Of a stretch of 64,000 nt of DNA, positions 34,241-48,547 are shown piece by piece. The translations under genes were made by a program, and so were the position numbers. The stretch is from Russula earlei (taxonomy: Eukaryota; Basidiomycota; Agaricomycetes; Russulales; Russulaceae), in the NCBI GenBank assembly GCA_025769875.1, contig JAGFNK010000021.1:1-64000 (forward strand), given 5' to 3'. Numbering within the stretch: position 1 is the first letter of the stretch; every line of letters begins with the position of its first letter. Under the pieces are notes generated by a model that saw only the letters and a program-made list of their open reading frames with translations, had not been told where the DNA came from and did no database searches.

Positions 34241-35791
34241 TCAAGAAGCGCTAGTGTAGTTATTGAAAACTAACAAGTTCACCGTATCCTCGGGAAGTTC
34301 AGAAAGCACACTCTTAGTTGCGAGCGCGATCAAAGCTGCCTTGAGGTCAGCAGGGCTGAGTGGCTTGGCGTCGATTGGCGCCGTGACGACCTTAAGAAGG
34401 TGTGGTGGAGGAAAGAAGTCGGAAACCCAGCGTGGCATCACGCTATACGCAGCCTCATAGAGGCGGGTAAATGATCCGGTGAAAGGGCGTTGAGCATTGA
34501 GTTCTGAAGGAACAAGGGCATTGACAGCAGGGTCGAAAGTGGCTGATGGATAGATAGAAAGGAGATACGCCAAGACCCCAGCGGTGTGAGGGGATGCCAT
34601 GGAAGTGCCAGAGATGGTGTTTATGGCGGAATCGGAGCCAATCCAGGTGGATAGGATATTCAGGCCAGGGGCGAATATATCAACGCAGGGACCGAAATTG
34701 GAGAAGTAAGCACGCTCATCAGCGAGGGTGGATGCGCCAACCGTGACGGCCTTCTCAGCACCCGCTGGAGAGTAAGAACACGCATCACGATTGTCATTGC
34801 CCGCGGCAACGGCGAAATGGAGGCCAGTTTCGACGGCACCATTGACCGCCGCTTCAAGGGCGCGGGATTTACCACCACCAAGGGACATGTTAGCAACAGA
34901 TCCCTTGTGCTTCGTCTCTCCAGTTGCTAAAAGCTCAGCGAGAGCACGAGCAGCCTTCGCTGCTGCGGATTCTGCAGCAAAGAGGACACCTGTGATAACA
35001 TCGGACATGGAACCGCTGCCGTTCGATCCAAGGACTTTGACTGCAATAACTTTGGCAGCCTTGGCCACCCCGTATTTGCGTGAAGCGATGGTGCCAGCGC
35101 AGTGGGTTCCGTGGCCATTGTTGTCTACGTCATCATCCTCTGGGACGGTCTTGCCCCACGACGCCCGTCCCTCGAATTCCGCGTGGCGAGTGTTGATACC
35201 GGTGTCAATAACGTAGACATCGACACCCTCGCCTCCGATGGAATCATACTCGTACTTGGTGAATGTGCCAAAGGAGAGCTTTGGGCGGTGACTGATGCGT
35301 GCGAGACCCTGAACATTGGGGATCGATTAGTCAGAGAAATGGCGAAAAGAGCGCATGGGCTGACGTACCCAGGGTGCAGATTTCTGTATATCCTGAATCT
35401 TGACAATCTGGTCACGCTCAACATATTCGACCTCAGGCATTTCCCTTATCCTTTGGACAACCTGCTCCGTAAACTTGCCAGCATAGCCCTTGATATGGCT
35501 ATCGTAAACGTGACGGATGCCACTGTCATCATCCAAGTGAGGGTCCTCGGCATGGGCCACCTGGACGAAATTGTAGTGGTTATCTAGAGCCGCCAGCGGC
35601 AGGTCCTTCTTCAACATGACGATATAAGAGTCATTGACGAGTCCGTGAGGGGCTTCATGGTCTGCCGTGTGGAGGGGAGCAAGATAAAGCGGGGAGCCTT
35701 GGCGTGCATCATTATGATGACCGGTAGAGAGGGGGGTGGCTAAGGATGAGGCAGCCAAGGAGAGGAGGGCGAGGGCAAAGACGGGTGACAT
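34241..35791 (-). CDS. Secreted subtilisin-like serine protease (S8, proteinase K type)
   Basis: Two exons, 35791-35369 and 35308-34241, give 496 residues. The start at 35791 begins a signal peptide (MSPVFALALLSLAASSLATP). An inhibitor I9 propeptide follows, with DSYIVMLKKDLPL and VEYVERDQIVKI. The catalytic domain has Asp176 in VIDTGIN, His207 in NGHGTHCAGT, the oxyanion Asn at about 312 in AAGNDN and Ser377 in SGTSMASPH. So all three catalytic residues are present. After the usual catalytic domain there is an extra ~90-residue C-terminal segment rich in Pro and Leu. The enzyme is expected to be secreted or vacuolar and self-activating by cleavage of the propeptide. Its intron is 60 nt. The gene ends next to repeat-rich DNA. 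Confidence 0.95.
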
Positions 35792-36014
35792 GTTGTGGTT
35801 CGAAACGAAACAGGTCAAGCGCGCCGGGGGATTCGATGGCTGATGAATACCACTTTGGCTCTGTTTGTTCGGTCGTGACGACCCCCCAATCACGTAGCCA
35901 CACGTCTCGCCACTTTCTCTGCAGGGTACGGTATTACCAGGGCTAGTGTGACAAGTCTACAAGCTAGATATGAAGTGTTTAGGACTCGTACTTCCCATCG
36001 AATTTCCGCCGCAA

Positions 36015-37805
36015 CTAAGTTGACGGCGCCGCAGCATGCCACAGCCTTAACGAGTTATCTCGGATCTTGGGCCTGGGTCGGTGGCAGTGTCCTAATCTGA
36101 CCACCCGTGTGCCACCGTCACCTCGTGATGTCTCCTCGGCGCTTTCTTCGCCCTCACTTTCGATATCATCGAAATGACGTGATCCGGATACGGAAAGCAA
36201 AAGTGGTCGAACGGGATGGAACGCAACGGACCCAACAGCATCTGCGGAGACTCTATTCAGGCCGATAATTGAGAGGGATATTTGCATACCGTCATGCGCG
36301 CGATATTTCAGGACGGGGCCCGTCCCGCATGAGAGAGCTTCCCCGACCTCGTTTGTAGGCCCGGCACTACAAGTGGCGAGGTTGAACATATTGACATTAC
36401 CGTTCTATATCAACCTCTGTTACGGGTGGCGTTCTCGGCGGTTGATTCGCGCCCACTTACTTGATCACCAACGCCCATCCAGTCTCCACCGATATCAAGG
36501 TCAAACTTTATCTTTTGATTCGTTTCGAGCATCGAGCCATCACCACGGCGAAATATCTGCAACGGGGTCACCGTACTGCCCCGAAGGTCCCAACCGTATA
36601 TCTCATCGCGCCGCCGAAATGAGGCGTACAACACGTGTGACTTGACGGGATTGAATGCGAGCTGCGTGGAAAGGAGTCAACTGATGTATTGGTACCACAA
36701 CCAAAGTCAGACCTGCATGACACTTGCTTTGATATCCCCAATCCACCCTACAGGTTTCTCTCCTGTATCCTCATCGAAAAGGGCTATGTTTACAGACGTT
36801 GCAGAAGATGGCGAGAGGGAGCCTGCCGCGTACAGCCTGTATGAGGGATCATATGAAGGGCAAAATGCAAGAGCCGAAATGATCCCTGTATGAACAGTTG
36901 CCATCCATTCCGGTTGCTCTGCCTACTCACGGACCCATGCCCACGTACCTTTGAGTCCGTCCCTGCTCTTCTTAGACGGCGTTGTCGCGAGTCGTGTGCC
37001 TTGGCCTGGATTGTTGATATCAAACACCTCGACGGCGTCCTCAAATCCACAGTACAACCTTTATCGCGCAATCGTGAGACGGACGTCGACGCCGCCGACA
37101 CGAAGCACAATCGAGAGAGCTTACTTGTCTGCGGAATAGTTGAAAGATACGCTATGTGGCCCGATTTGTCGTTCGCGATGGTCAACAATCTTGTAAGATG
37201 CGCGCAGCTGTGGATTTTTGAGCGTCATTGCCGACTACACATGCTTGACAAGCGGCTCACCCTCCCGTCTGAGGCGTCGAGCAACTGGACAGGCGACTCG
37301 CGGACAGAAGCAACAAAGCAGAATGACGACGGGTCACGAGGGGTAGCACGTGGATACCAGGCAAAATCGAGAATCGGGGCAGGTCGAGGAAACACCTTCG
37401 TCTTTGGAGGGTCGAACGGATCGAGAGCTGGGCAGAGAGATAAAAAAGAACATAAGCCACTTCGGAAGAAACGGCGTGCAGCTGACTCGACTGTGATGAC
37501 GTGGTGTTCGTGTTCAATAGGTCCTGGGGACTTTAGGCGAGTCATTCCAGTCAATGTGGGGAACGGTGTGTTTGTTCAACGCACATGTCGAGATATTGCA
37601 GACTGCGATTCTCACAGTGTGCGAGGGCGAGCGAACCGTCTGGACACCTTGGAGCCAATGATGGGGCCGCTTCAATAACGCCTCAAAAAGCCGTTTGGAA
37701 CGTACCATTTGGCGGAGCGTGCAAAGTTCTGTTGCGGGAGCAGACGGGCCTCGTGCACAAGGCTTGGCGGCGTGCAAGTGTCAAAACTGGGAGGCTTCCA
37801 TACAT
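36015..37805 (-). CDS. TCAB1/WRAP53-like WD40 protein
   Basis: A minus-strand, multi-exon gene ending at TAG 36015. The proposed start at 37805 (MYGSLPVL) joins in phase over the donor at 37705 to RCPDGSLALAHCENRSLQ, which matches the first WD40 strand of the family. Next come ILDFAWYPRATP and VASVRESPVQLLDASDGR (37400-37270), an IISALAFCPS..YAAGSLS block (36880-36830), VLYASFRRRDEIYGWDLRG (36630-36575) and IKFDLDIGG (about 36510). This order is that of telomerase Cajal body protein 1. In animals it binds the CAB box of scaRNAs and telomerase RNA; the fungal role is inferred only. An acidic insert (ESEGEESAEE) sits near the C-terminus. Exon ends between 37600 and 37440 are unresolved. Confidence 0.75.
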
Positions 37806-37991
37806 ATTGCGATTCCATTCCAGTTTAAATGAATTCGGCTATTCGTCGCAGTTCCGCCGTTTGGCTGTTGACTTAGCAAAAGTTCATTAATTATCGGCCC
37901 TACAAGGCTTCATTCGCCGCGATTGGCCGCGATTGGATCAGATCTGAACCGTCACCATCGATCGAGATCGACTGCGACTCGCACTCGCTGC
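37806..37991. promoter_or_regulatory. Short bidirectional promoter, WD40 gene / transporter
   Basis: Only 186 bp separate the two divergent start codons. It includes a direct duplication GCGATTGGCCGCGATTGG (37919-37936), which contains two ATTGG boxes (the complement of CCAAT), candidates for a CCAAT-binding factor serving both genes. Confidence 0.55.
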
Positions 37992-40059
37992 ATGACTTCA
38001 AACCACGGTTCTGCGCCAGAGGTGCCCTCTGATGCAACTAACATTGCGGATTTGAGGCCCCTCCTCACATTAGCTCTCTTTTTTCTCAGCAGTGAGTCCC
38101 GGTCAACGACTTGGACTTGGAAGTATCTATCTCTAAACACCATCAGACATTTTTGTCATCTTTCCGTTGCGCGTTCCTCTGCCGAGGATCGTTGCCTCTC
38201 TTCCTCACCATGTCCTCGTCGGGCTCCGTGTCTTCTCTCGCACATCCGAACCACCTCATCAACCATACCTACCCGTGAATCTTCTCAGCGGGCCAATTTT
38301 AGCTGTACTGTGTTTGCTAGCTGCTAAAGCAATCAACGGCGATGTGCTGAGACGTGGGATCCTCGGCGCCGATGGCGTGCAACCATTAAGCATCATGGCA
38401 CTCTTTGTCTCACTAGTGGGTGGCAGTAGGCTCTTCTCTGCGCCCTCACTCGCGGCTCCTGACCGCCATCGGCAGGCATATCTCTCCATTTCCCTGGATG
38501 CAACTGGCCTTCTCCGTTTCCTCGCTCTATGGGTTGCAAGGAAAGGTGGACCTTCGGGTCCACGTCTACACTTTTATCTCTACTTATTCTTTTTGGCGTG
38601 TGCCACGGTCGTCGGAAACGTAAGTCGCCGAATTCAGTACAGGGTTATCTCAATGATGTGTCCGAGAAGGACCCGGTCGTCCTGTCCGGGACCTCATTCT
38701 TGGCATACCTGACGAGGGTATTGGGGTAGGTGTCCCCCCCGCTTTTCTTGCGTTTCGCTATGAGCTCTCGTAGAATCGTGCCCCCAACTGCTTGGATATT
38801 CTCTCAATTTACGGCAGCCAATATGGGTGGGTAATGATACCTGCTGTCCTTTCCTTCCATCTTGAATTAGACCCGTAGCATCTGCCGTTCTTATCTCTTC
38901 GAATCCCACTAACCTGGTCTTATCGGGGGCGTTTTCGCTCTCGTTTCTCACCTACACCTCCTCCGTGGTGCTCACATTTCTTGTGGCCTCGCTAACTGTG
39001 TACCTTTACCTCTCAATGGTGTTGTTCCGCTCCGCAGAATCTATCCCACATCGTATCGAGCCATTGAGCGGCGAGGTTGGAGGTAACGATGTGGGCATCG
39101 CCCCCGCAAGCACCGCTCTCCTCGACAAGTTTGGTGCCATTTTTGGCAGCATTCTCCTAGTAGCAACACTAGGGGCCTTGGTAGGTACTAGCGCGGCTGG
39201 TGTCCCCGTGTGGCAAGTTGCGGTACCGGCAGCCGTCATGATGCTAGGCCACGATTTGTGGCGGGACTGGCGTAGTCATCGCACTCACCGGACTGTGGCC
39301 CAAGGAGGCGTCGAACAGTTGGATATCCCCTCTTCTGCTCCGGAGCACCCTCCGATTGAGCTCCAAAATCTATCCTTTTTCGCATCTCGTCTAGACGATC
39401 ATAGTCCGGGGCGCAACAGCAGGCAGGAATGGGCGCTATCAACCGTCTTGTCAAAGTGGACGCATAGCCTCGTGCAAACATTCCCTACTGTACATTCAGT
39501 CTGCCGGGAGCTGCCGCTTAAGCTGGTGCCGTTCGCATTTTTGATGTTCATCCTAATTCAGGGCCTGGCGAGTCAAGGCTGGGTGCACGTCTTCGCTTCC
39601 TGGTGGGGAGCGTGGGTGAATAAGACTGGGGTTATAGGGGCCGTCAGCGCCATGATGATCGGGTCAGGACTGTTGTGTAACGTATGACACTCCTGCTATT
39701 TTTTTTTTTTTTTTTTAGTGGCGCCTGTAATCATCACGTCACTATAGGTCTGTGGCACGAATATCGGAGCTACCATCCTTCTAGCACGGATGCTGCAGGA
39801 ATGGGAGTCTACCGGGCAGGCCGTCGCGACGCGTGTCCGGTACGGGTCTGTGTACGGACTGGCGCTCGGGTCGAATTATGGGGCGTTCAGTCTCACGTTC
39901 TCGGGGTCACTAGCTGGCCTGTTGTGGAGGGACATTCTGCAACGGAAGGGTATCCGAGTTGGGAAATATGAGTTTGCGCGGTTGAACGTGGGCACGTTCC
40001 TAGTAGCGAGCGTGACATCTGGGGTTGTTCTGATCGGACAGACGCTGGTGGTACATTAA
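37992..40059 (+). CDS. ArsB/citrate-transporter-type membrane protein
   Basis: Seven exons (37992-38091, 38147-38415, 38476-38619, 38670-38725, 38774-38826, 38879-39681, 39748-40059) close to 578 residues. The protein has about ten to twelve membrane segments. The two half-repeats are marked by GTSFLAYLTRVLG..PTAWIFSQFTAAN with SNPTNLVLSGAF, and late by CNVCGTNIGATILLARML with GSNYGAFSLTFSGSLAG. SNPTN and GTNIGA at corresponding places are the substrate loops of the ion-transporter superfamily (ArsB, NhaD, citrate). A ~90-residue polar loop (about residues 330-420) lies between the halves. Arsenite or organic anion export are both possible; sequence does not decide. The usual upstream arsenic genes are absent here. 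Confidence 0.8.
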
Positions 40060-40293
40060 TGGTCGAACCGAACCCGAGTCGAGTCGGATAAGTGGAGTGC
40101 GCACTTGTCAGTCATATCATATGACTGCCGAAGACGGGTGTCATTATACCTGAAAGGGAACGGCCTCAACCAACGCCTCCGACAACGAATATCTTGATGG
40201 TCTTTATTCCCACCCCCGCCTCGCCTTATCCCCTTCCTTCCACATTCCATCCATCCCCTTCTTCCCCAACAACATCCTCTTCCTCAGCTTGTT
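40060..40293. promoter_or_regulatory. Promoter and leader of the PKA gene
   Basis: A pyrimidine-rich tract (about 40204-40275, including TCCCCTTCTTCCCCAACA) leads into the ATG at 40294, typical for highly used basidiomycete promoters. The 5' part also holds the end of the transporter transcript. Confidence 0.45.
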
Positions 40294-41727
<1,434 letters not shown>

Positions 41728-42218
41728 CATTGTGGGCTGTGACATAATCTGGACCTATTCACGACATTGACACGCAAGACTTGTATGGATATTCAATTTT
41801 TACCTCTGTCCTTCATGTGTTTGTTTCATACGGATACCTCTGATAATAAAATTTCAAGTCATGGCCTCTGAGCACTAAGTTAACTGCAGTGACTGAGAAG
41901 TGGACTTGTCGGTAGGTGTAGCGTCATGTGATCCGCGGTGACGACCAAGCCGCGTGTTTGCTCGGAACAAATACAACCCTGCTGGGCTCCCGGAAAATGA
42001 CACTTTCTTGCTCAATCTACCCTCTCATCCGCGAACGGTTCACGCATCCTTCCTCTGCTCTACTCCAACACATAGGGGTGCGCCGGACTCACCTGCCAGG
42101 CCAACAACTACGTCGTGCCGTGCGATATCAGCCGAGATCAAACCGGTTGTCCTCTCGGCTTCACCCTGCTGTATAGCGAATTCGTCACTACTCCGTGCGG
42201 TTGCACTCGAACACAAAT
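41728..42218. other. Spacer between PKA and SWR1
   Basis: 491 bp. A likely polyadenylation signal, GATAATAAAATTTC, lies at 41841, about 110 bp past the PKA stop. The rest must hold the SWR1 promoter. No gene is supported. Confidence 0.5.
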
Positions 42219-45200
42219 ATGGGCCATAGGAAGTCATCTTCTGTGTCTCTCAGTGGCCAGAAATCTCCCCTAGAGAACCGCCAAGGGGCAGAGAGCGTGG
42301 TCGCACAGAGAGAGGGTCTGACACATGGACCAGGTACGAGCAACAACGACGACGGTGCTAGCGGCAGTGGTAGTGGAGACCACGGAGACGCTTCTCAACG
42401 ACTTGATGCCGCGCGCGCGGCGTTGCTGCGCTCCAAGCAAGCCGAATTGGATGCGATCGAAGACAGGCATGATGATCTGGTGCGTTTTCGTTCGCGCTCC
42501 ACCTTTGGCGAGGGTGACTCCCACATACGCTGACATTCGTCACTGTGCGGGGTACATAGATACGCGAGGCATTTCATCTAGAACGGTGGACGACGTTGGT
42601 TACGTATGACCCCGTTGTGCGTGTTACATCTCCTTTCGTCCCTAGCCCCCTTTCCCTCCTCTCAATCGGTGGCTTTTTCCTGACTTTCCGCGCGGGGCCA
42701 GGTGGCAAAGAAGGATAACTCTGCTGTTTTTCAAGAGGTGCGTGTGTTATACAACTTCCCAAATTGGCGAACGTCGACGTATACACGTTCATATCTAGTT
42801 CAAAGCGAAATACGATCTCATCGGTGGCACGTCCTCGTCCGCGGGCCCATCCCGAAGGACCACACGGCGTGCGCTCCAAGATCGCGTTGAGAAGTTGAAA
42901 GGCACCTCGGCTGGCCCCTCTGTTGCGGCCTCATCGCCGATTAAAAGACCCTCTGCATCTGTGCACGACGATAGTTCTATTTGGAGCATCTTGGGCTTTT
43001 CTGCCAAGGGTAAAGGGAAAGATCGTGATCCTCGTTCCCCAAAAAACGTTAAAGAAAAGGCGCTCCCTGCTTCTGTCGGTGCTGGGACCAGTCTCGTCCC
43101 GCCTCACGAACCTCCCTCCGTCTCAAATGCAGGTTCGAGGGCGAGGGTAACTCGCCAATCTATATCACGTGCGTCTCTCCCCAAAATGCCATCCCCAACT
43201 GGTCCCATCCAAACGGAAGAGGCATCGTTCGCGGCGGGCGCAGTGAGCCGAAGACGGAGTCTTGACATGACCTCCGATGTCCTCCTTACGGCTCCTCGGA
43301 AACGGCGGAAAACAGACATTAATACTTCTGTTGACCCGAGCGCCCCACCCATCCGCTCTCCCATAAAGACCCCACGTTCTCGTCCCTTACAGTCCACTCC
43401 TCCATCCTCCTTGAGAAAAGCCACTCTGAACGGCGTTCACCATGCGCCTACGGCCACGTTGTCAGCTGGACTCCTTGCTGCTGATAAGGAAAAGGGGCTA
43501 GTGCCACCTGTGCCTACTCCACCAATCAGGAGAATAAAGCTCATCGTACGCGCTCCTGAACCTGTTTACACCAATCCTAAACATAAGCCCGCTCCTCCAA
43601 TCTTCAATAAGTCTGTCGCATCAGCTCTTGCCTCATACACTCGACTTGAAAGCGATGACGTCAACGAGGATGCTCTAGAGGAAGCGGCACGCGAGCGTGC
43701 AGTGCTCTTCGAACGTGTCTACGCCATGCGTCAACGGGGCCGCATGCTCCTGTCTCCCGAAGACGCCGATCATGCACGCCAGTCTAGGCTAACGGATCCA
43801 CGGACGGTCGGTGTAGACTCATGGGACCACGTACTTGAAGCGGTGCGCACACGTTATCGCCAGCGTGAGGCAAGCGGACAAGAAATCGCAACCACGATTG
43901 CAGCCAAGATCCGCACATACTGGGACATGCAGAATGCGAAGGAAGGAAAGGTGAAGCTGCAGCAGGAGAAGCAGCTGCGTACTCTGGCAAAGGCGACGCT
44001 GAAGCTTGTCATTGCTGAATGGAAGAAGGCCGTTTTTGTAAGTAAAATTTCTGATGCCCAGCAAGGCTTTGGCGTAGATTGACTGTTTGCTTCCTGATGT
44101 CAGCATATCCGGGAACAGGAAAGGCTTAAGCGCGAAGAGGAAGAAACACGCAAGGGCCGCGAACACCTTGATGCGCTTTTGGATCAGTCTGGGCAGATCT
44201 TGGAAACACAACATCTTGACCTGTCACGTGGTACTCGGTCGCGCAGTCGATCAAACAGCCTATCTGCTTCCTCTCTCCACGACATAGAAGAAGATAGAGA
44301 GACCGACACAGAGGAGGACGCTGCGTCAGCCGACGATGCAAGCAGTTCAGGGGACGACTCTAATCCAGATCAAGAGGAACCGTCAGACGGAGCCGAGGAT
44401 GCGTTTCTATCGGGTGTTGGTGATGACAGCGATGATGAAGATGAGGAAGACGAAGTTTCCGCTGCTGCTTTACTCGGGCTTGATGCATCATCCCTCCCGC
44501 TAGGCGGGACTACTCCTACTTCTGAGAGTGCAGAGGGCGACGTTGAAATGATCGAACAGGTTGAAGATAATATCCCTGCTGTCGAGGAAATCTCCACAGC
44601 TCCATTCGACGATGGCTCGTCCCCGCATTCTGATCTGTTGGCAACGCCGTCCACCGATCCTTTACTTGCCTCACCACACTCACTTGTTCCTACACCACGC
44701 CCGATAGTCTTGAATCCACTACCCGATCTGACGACCCATTCTCCGCCTCCCTCGACGCTACCATTCAATGAAGTCCTTCTTTCGGTTGAGCAGAAGTTCC
44801 ACCCAGTGTGCCAGTCCCCAAAGGGGGAGTCTCAAGTGGCTGATATTCCTGCCGATTCCTCGACTGCTGACCATGATTCTGTTGACGAGGTTCACCTCAT
44901 ACAGGAGAAGTCAATACTGAACGGGGATCTCACGTTTGCAGAACCTCATGAGCTTGTTTCAACACCTCAGCCGATATCTGTCACTTATTATGGAAGAGCA
45001 GCCTGACTTTCCGATCGACGGCGCGAGCCCTTCTATCCCTGGTGCCGAAAGTGTTGTTCCTCTGGCAGAAGACGATGACGATGACGCTACGTCGATTGTC
45101 GCGGAGGTGTTTGAACAGGACATTCGCATCCCACGTTACCTCAAGCCGTATGCTGTGGCGCCCGTCGAGTGGGACGTCGCAGCCGCGATCAAGCCTCCTG

Positions 45201-47886
45201 CGCTACTTCGCGGGATATTGCGCCCATACCAACAAGCCGGGTTAGAATGGCTTGCCAGCATCCACACTAGGAATCTCAACTGCATTCTTGCAGACGAGAT
45301 GGGGCTTGGGTGTGTATTTTTCCTTCTCTCTTGTTAGCTATTCGCTCACCTGTTTCTAGAAAGACCATTCAGACCATTGCGCTCTTGGCTCATCTGGCTT
45401 GCGACAGGGGTATCTGGGGTCCGCACTTGATTGTCGTGCCTACGAGCGTTCTCATGAACTGGGAGATGGAATTTAAGAAGTTTCTCCCAGGATTCAAAGT
45501 CCTCGCTTACTATGGGACGTCCAAACGACGGAAGGAGCTTCGTCAAGGCTGGTACGACAAGTTCCACTTCAATGTCTGCATCACGTCGTACGCCCTTGCT
45601 AGCCGAGATGCGCATGTTTTCAAGCGTAAGCCATGGTACTATATGATTTTAGATGAAGCGCATATGATCAAGAACTTCAAGTCCCAGCGATGGAACATAC
45701 TGCTGATGTTCCGCTCGTTCCGTCGCCTACTCCTTACCGGCACTCCTTTACAGAACAACCTGACGGAGTTGTGGGCCTTGCTCAAATTTCTGATGTCTGG
45801 AACAGACTTTGCGGATCGCAAAGAATTTGCAGAGTGGTTTGCAAGTAAGCGACAATGGCTTTACGAATCCTTTTTCAACGCATTCTAATTGAAATTTGAT
45901 AGATCCTTTGGAACAGGCCATTGAGATGGGTACCACTTTGGACGATGAAACGCAGAAACGCGTTGCCAAACTTCATACCGTCTTGCGCCCTTACCTGCTC
46001 AGACGTCTCAAACGCGACGTTGAGAAAGAACTTCCTAGGAAGTTTGAGCATCTCGTGCTCTGTCCGCTCTCCAAACGCCAACGGTTTCTCTATGATGAGT
46101 TCATGTCGCGCGCACAGACGCGTACCGACTTGGCATCTGGCGTGTATCAAAAAATTGCCAACATTCTCATGCAGCTCCGCAAAGTGTGCAATCACCCAGA
46201 TTTGTTCGAGGTGCGACCCATCGTCACCTCTTTCGCGATGGACCGTTCCGTCCTCGCCGATTTCGAGATCAAGGAATTGCTCGCTCGACGTCGCCTTTTA
46301 CAGGATCGGAATGAGGATCTGCTAAATCTTGAGGTTCTCGGGCTGCGATTCATAGACTGCCAAGACACTTCGCTGATCGCGGGCATTGAAACAAGGCGAC
46401 TAGATGCAACCTCCTCACTGCCTTTCGTCTCGGAGTTGCCCGGAGAGCCCCCACCTTACGACGTTCGTACAATTGAGGGTTACAAAAAGTTCCGCGCGTA
46501 CAAGGTACAAGCGGCCTCCTTTGCCCGCTGGACGCACATTGGCTATTTGAATCGTCTCCGTTGTAGCCGTTCTCCGATTTACAGCAGCGAGTTGATTCGC
46601 AAGTTAAAGCAGTGCAGCCGCGCATTATTACCGACCTGTATCCATGATCCCTCGGTGCACCATCTAAATTCCGTCCTTACGGTTCGCACGGCCATCAAGT
46701 CATACGAGGCACGCGCCAAGGAGATGACATCCGTGATCAACACCTTCGCCTGCATCACGCCGTCTGTGGTCGCACACGATCTGCCTCGGCGTGCTCTGGC
46801 TGAGGTGGAGGAGACTGTCCTTGCGCTGTCCTCTGACGTGCAGTTCGACAAGGTTCTTCACCAATCAAGTGTGAAGCTGCAGATTGCCTTCCCGGACCTC
46901 TCTTTACTACAATATGACTGCGGCAAACTTCAGGAACTTGCCCTGCTTTTACGGGAGCGCAAAGCTGGCGGCCATCGTGTTCTCATCTTCACGCAGATGA
47001 CGCGTATACTGGATATTCTGGAACAATTCTTGAACTTCCACGGTTACCTTTATCTTCGCCTGGATGGCGCCACGCGAATCGAGGACCGACAGTATATCAC
47101 GGAGCGATTCAATGCCGATGCGCGCATCTTTTGTTTTATTTCCTCGTCTCGATCCGGTGGCGTCGGTATCAAGTGAGTACTTTGGAGATTGGACTCGCCC
47201 CTTAATGACTCAATTACTATTAGCCTGACTGGTGCCGACACTGTCATTTTTTATGACAGTGATTTCAATCCTCAAATGGACCGGCAGTGCGAGGACAGGT
47301 AAGGTCCCTATCCCTTTGTTGTGGTGCAGGTCCGTGTTGAAGCGTTACCAATAGAGCGCATCGAATCGGCCAGATCCGTGACGTGCATATCTATCGCTTT
47401 ATTTCGCAACACACTGTGGAAGAAACGATGCTGCGCAAGGCGAATCAGAAGCGCTCCCTGGATGACCTCGTCATTCAGAAGGGCGAATTTGATTGGCGCT
47501 CGTTGTTTCGCGGCACAGGTGGTGACACCATCACACGCGCTCTGGAGGACTTTGCGGACCACGAAGACGCCCATGCTGCGCGTATTGCAGCGCGGGAAGC
47601 TGGCGAGCTGGAGGGTGCGGACGCGGCTGACTTTGGGGAAGAGACGGGAGCCATTATGGGTGAAAGGGCGGCAACAAGTACAGGTGCTCCCGTGGACGCC
47701 GCTGTGGGATCGCCCCCTGGCCCTCCCGAAGAGGGCGAGCCTGAAGAAGAATTAGCGGAGGAGTTAGGTGAGGAAGACGCGGCAGATGACGTTGCGGGCG
47801 GCGAGGACGAAGGCGGTACTACTGTCGATTACATGCTGGCGTTTGTGCGACTTGACCATGAGTTCTTCAGGGACTGGCGGTTGTAG
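42219..47886 (+). CDS. swr1: SWR1 chromatin-remodelling ATPase (INO80 family)
   Basis: The gene runs from ATG at 42219 to TAG at 47886, roughly 1,700 codons with several short introns, small exons lying near the 5' end. An HSA domain is at 43820-44150 ([16 protein letters not shown], then IAEWKKAVF), then a long acidic, Ser-rich linker (44280-44990; [11 protein letters not shown] region). SNF2 motifs: [26 protein letters not shown] (split by an intron at 45311), DEAH at about 45652-45663, [17 protein letters not shown]. The helicase C part, with [20 protein letters not shown] and [15 protein letters not shown], is separated by the large insertion typical of SWR1/INO80 (about 46220-46880). An acidic tail ends it. 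It exchanges H2A-H2B for H2A.Z-H2B. SWR1 is preferred to INO80 because of the HSA position, acidic linker and [10 protein letters not shown] block. Confidence 0.92.
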
Positions 47887-48547
47887 AGCGCGCATACCCT
47901 CGTTTGGTTATCCCCTTTCGCCGAACTCCTTGTATAGCAATGTATTGATTGATACGACTCATCTAATGTCACCAAGCTCTCTCATCTGTACACCACGCTT
48001 CATGCTTGTTGAACTCTTGTTGAACTAGAAGAGTCCTAATACCCTGAAGATATTTTCAGGTCATCATATATTCATCTGTTGCTTTCTGTTTAACAGTATC
48101 TGATACACTAGATTTATAGTATTGACAAAATGGCACTTTGGACATGATGGTGATGAAGGAATCATGGGACTTATGACAAAGGGGGCAAGGCTGTGCCCTG
48201 ATGCCATAGTCACCAGTTCTTGGCATGGGTATCCATCCAGACTGTTTTAGGAAACATGACAAAGATGGTGAGCTGTGCTCTGTGCTCCAACCGACCTCGA
48301 CCACGGGGTATTTGAAAATGACCAAAAATATAGAGCACCTGCAGGTTTCTCCCAAGACTTTATCCTGGTGGTCCTTTATTGAGGCCAACATGCTTGTAAT
48401 TGATCGGACAACCACAATGGTTATTCCATTCGGCAAATAAATATTTGCCATTTGCCGTGATCGGAATCCGGAGACTCCGCCCTCTCCACCTGCTTGCAGG
48501 GATGCAATCGAATCGGGGGAAACCATTTCGACAATCAAGGGTCGGTT
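47887..48547. repeat. CpG-poor insert between SWR1 and the homeodomain gene
   Basis: From about 48040 to 48440 CpG almost disappears, unlike the DNA on both sides, so a transposon-derived fragment probably sits here. A minus-strand frame (48538-48056) reads through it, with PCPLCHKSHDSF, a CxxC-type pair, but no family was recognised. No terminal repeats or target duplication were found. Confidence 0.45.

Noticed and set aside
37992..40059. Arsenic-resistance operon-like cluster
   Set aside because: The transporter fits the ArsB fold, but no arsenate reductase or methyltransferase gene is adjacent, so the substrate is left open.
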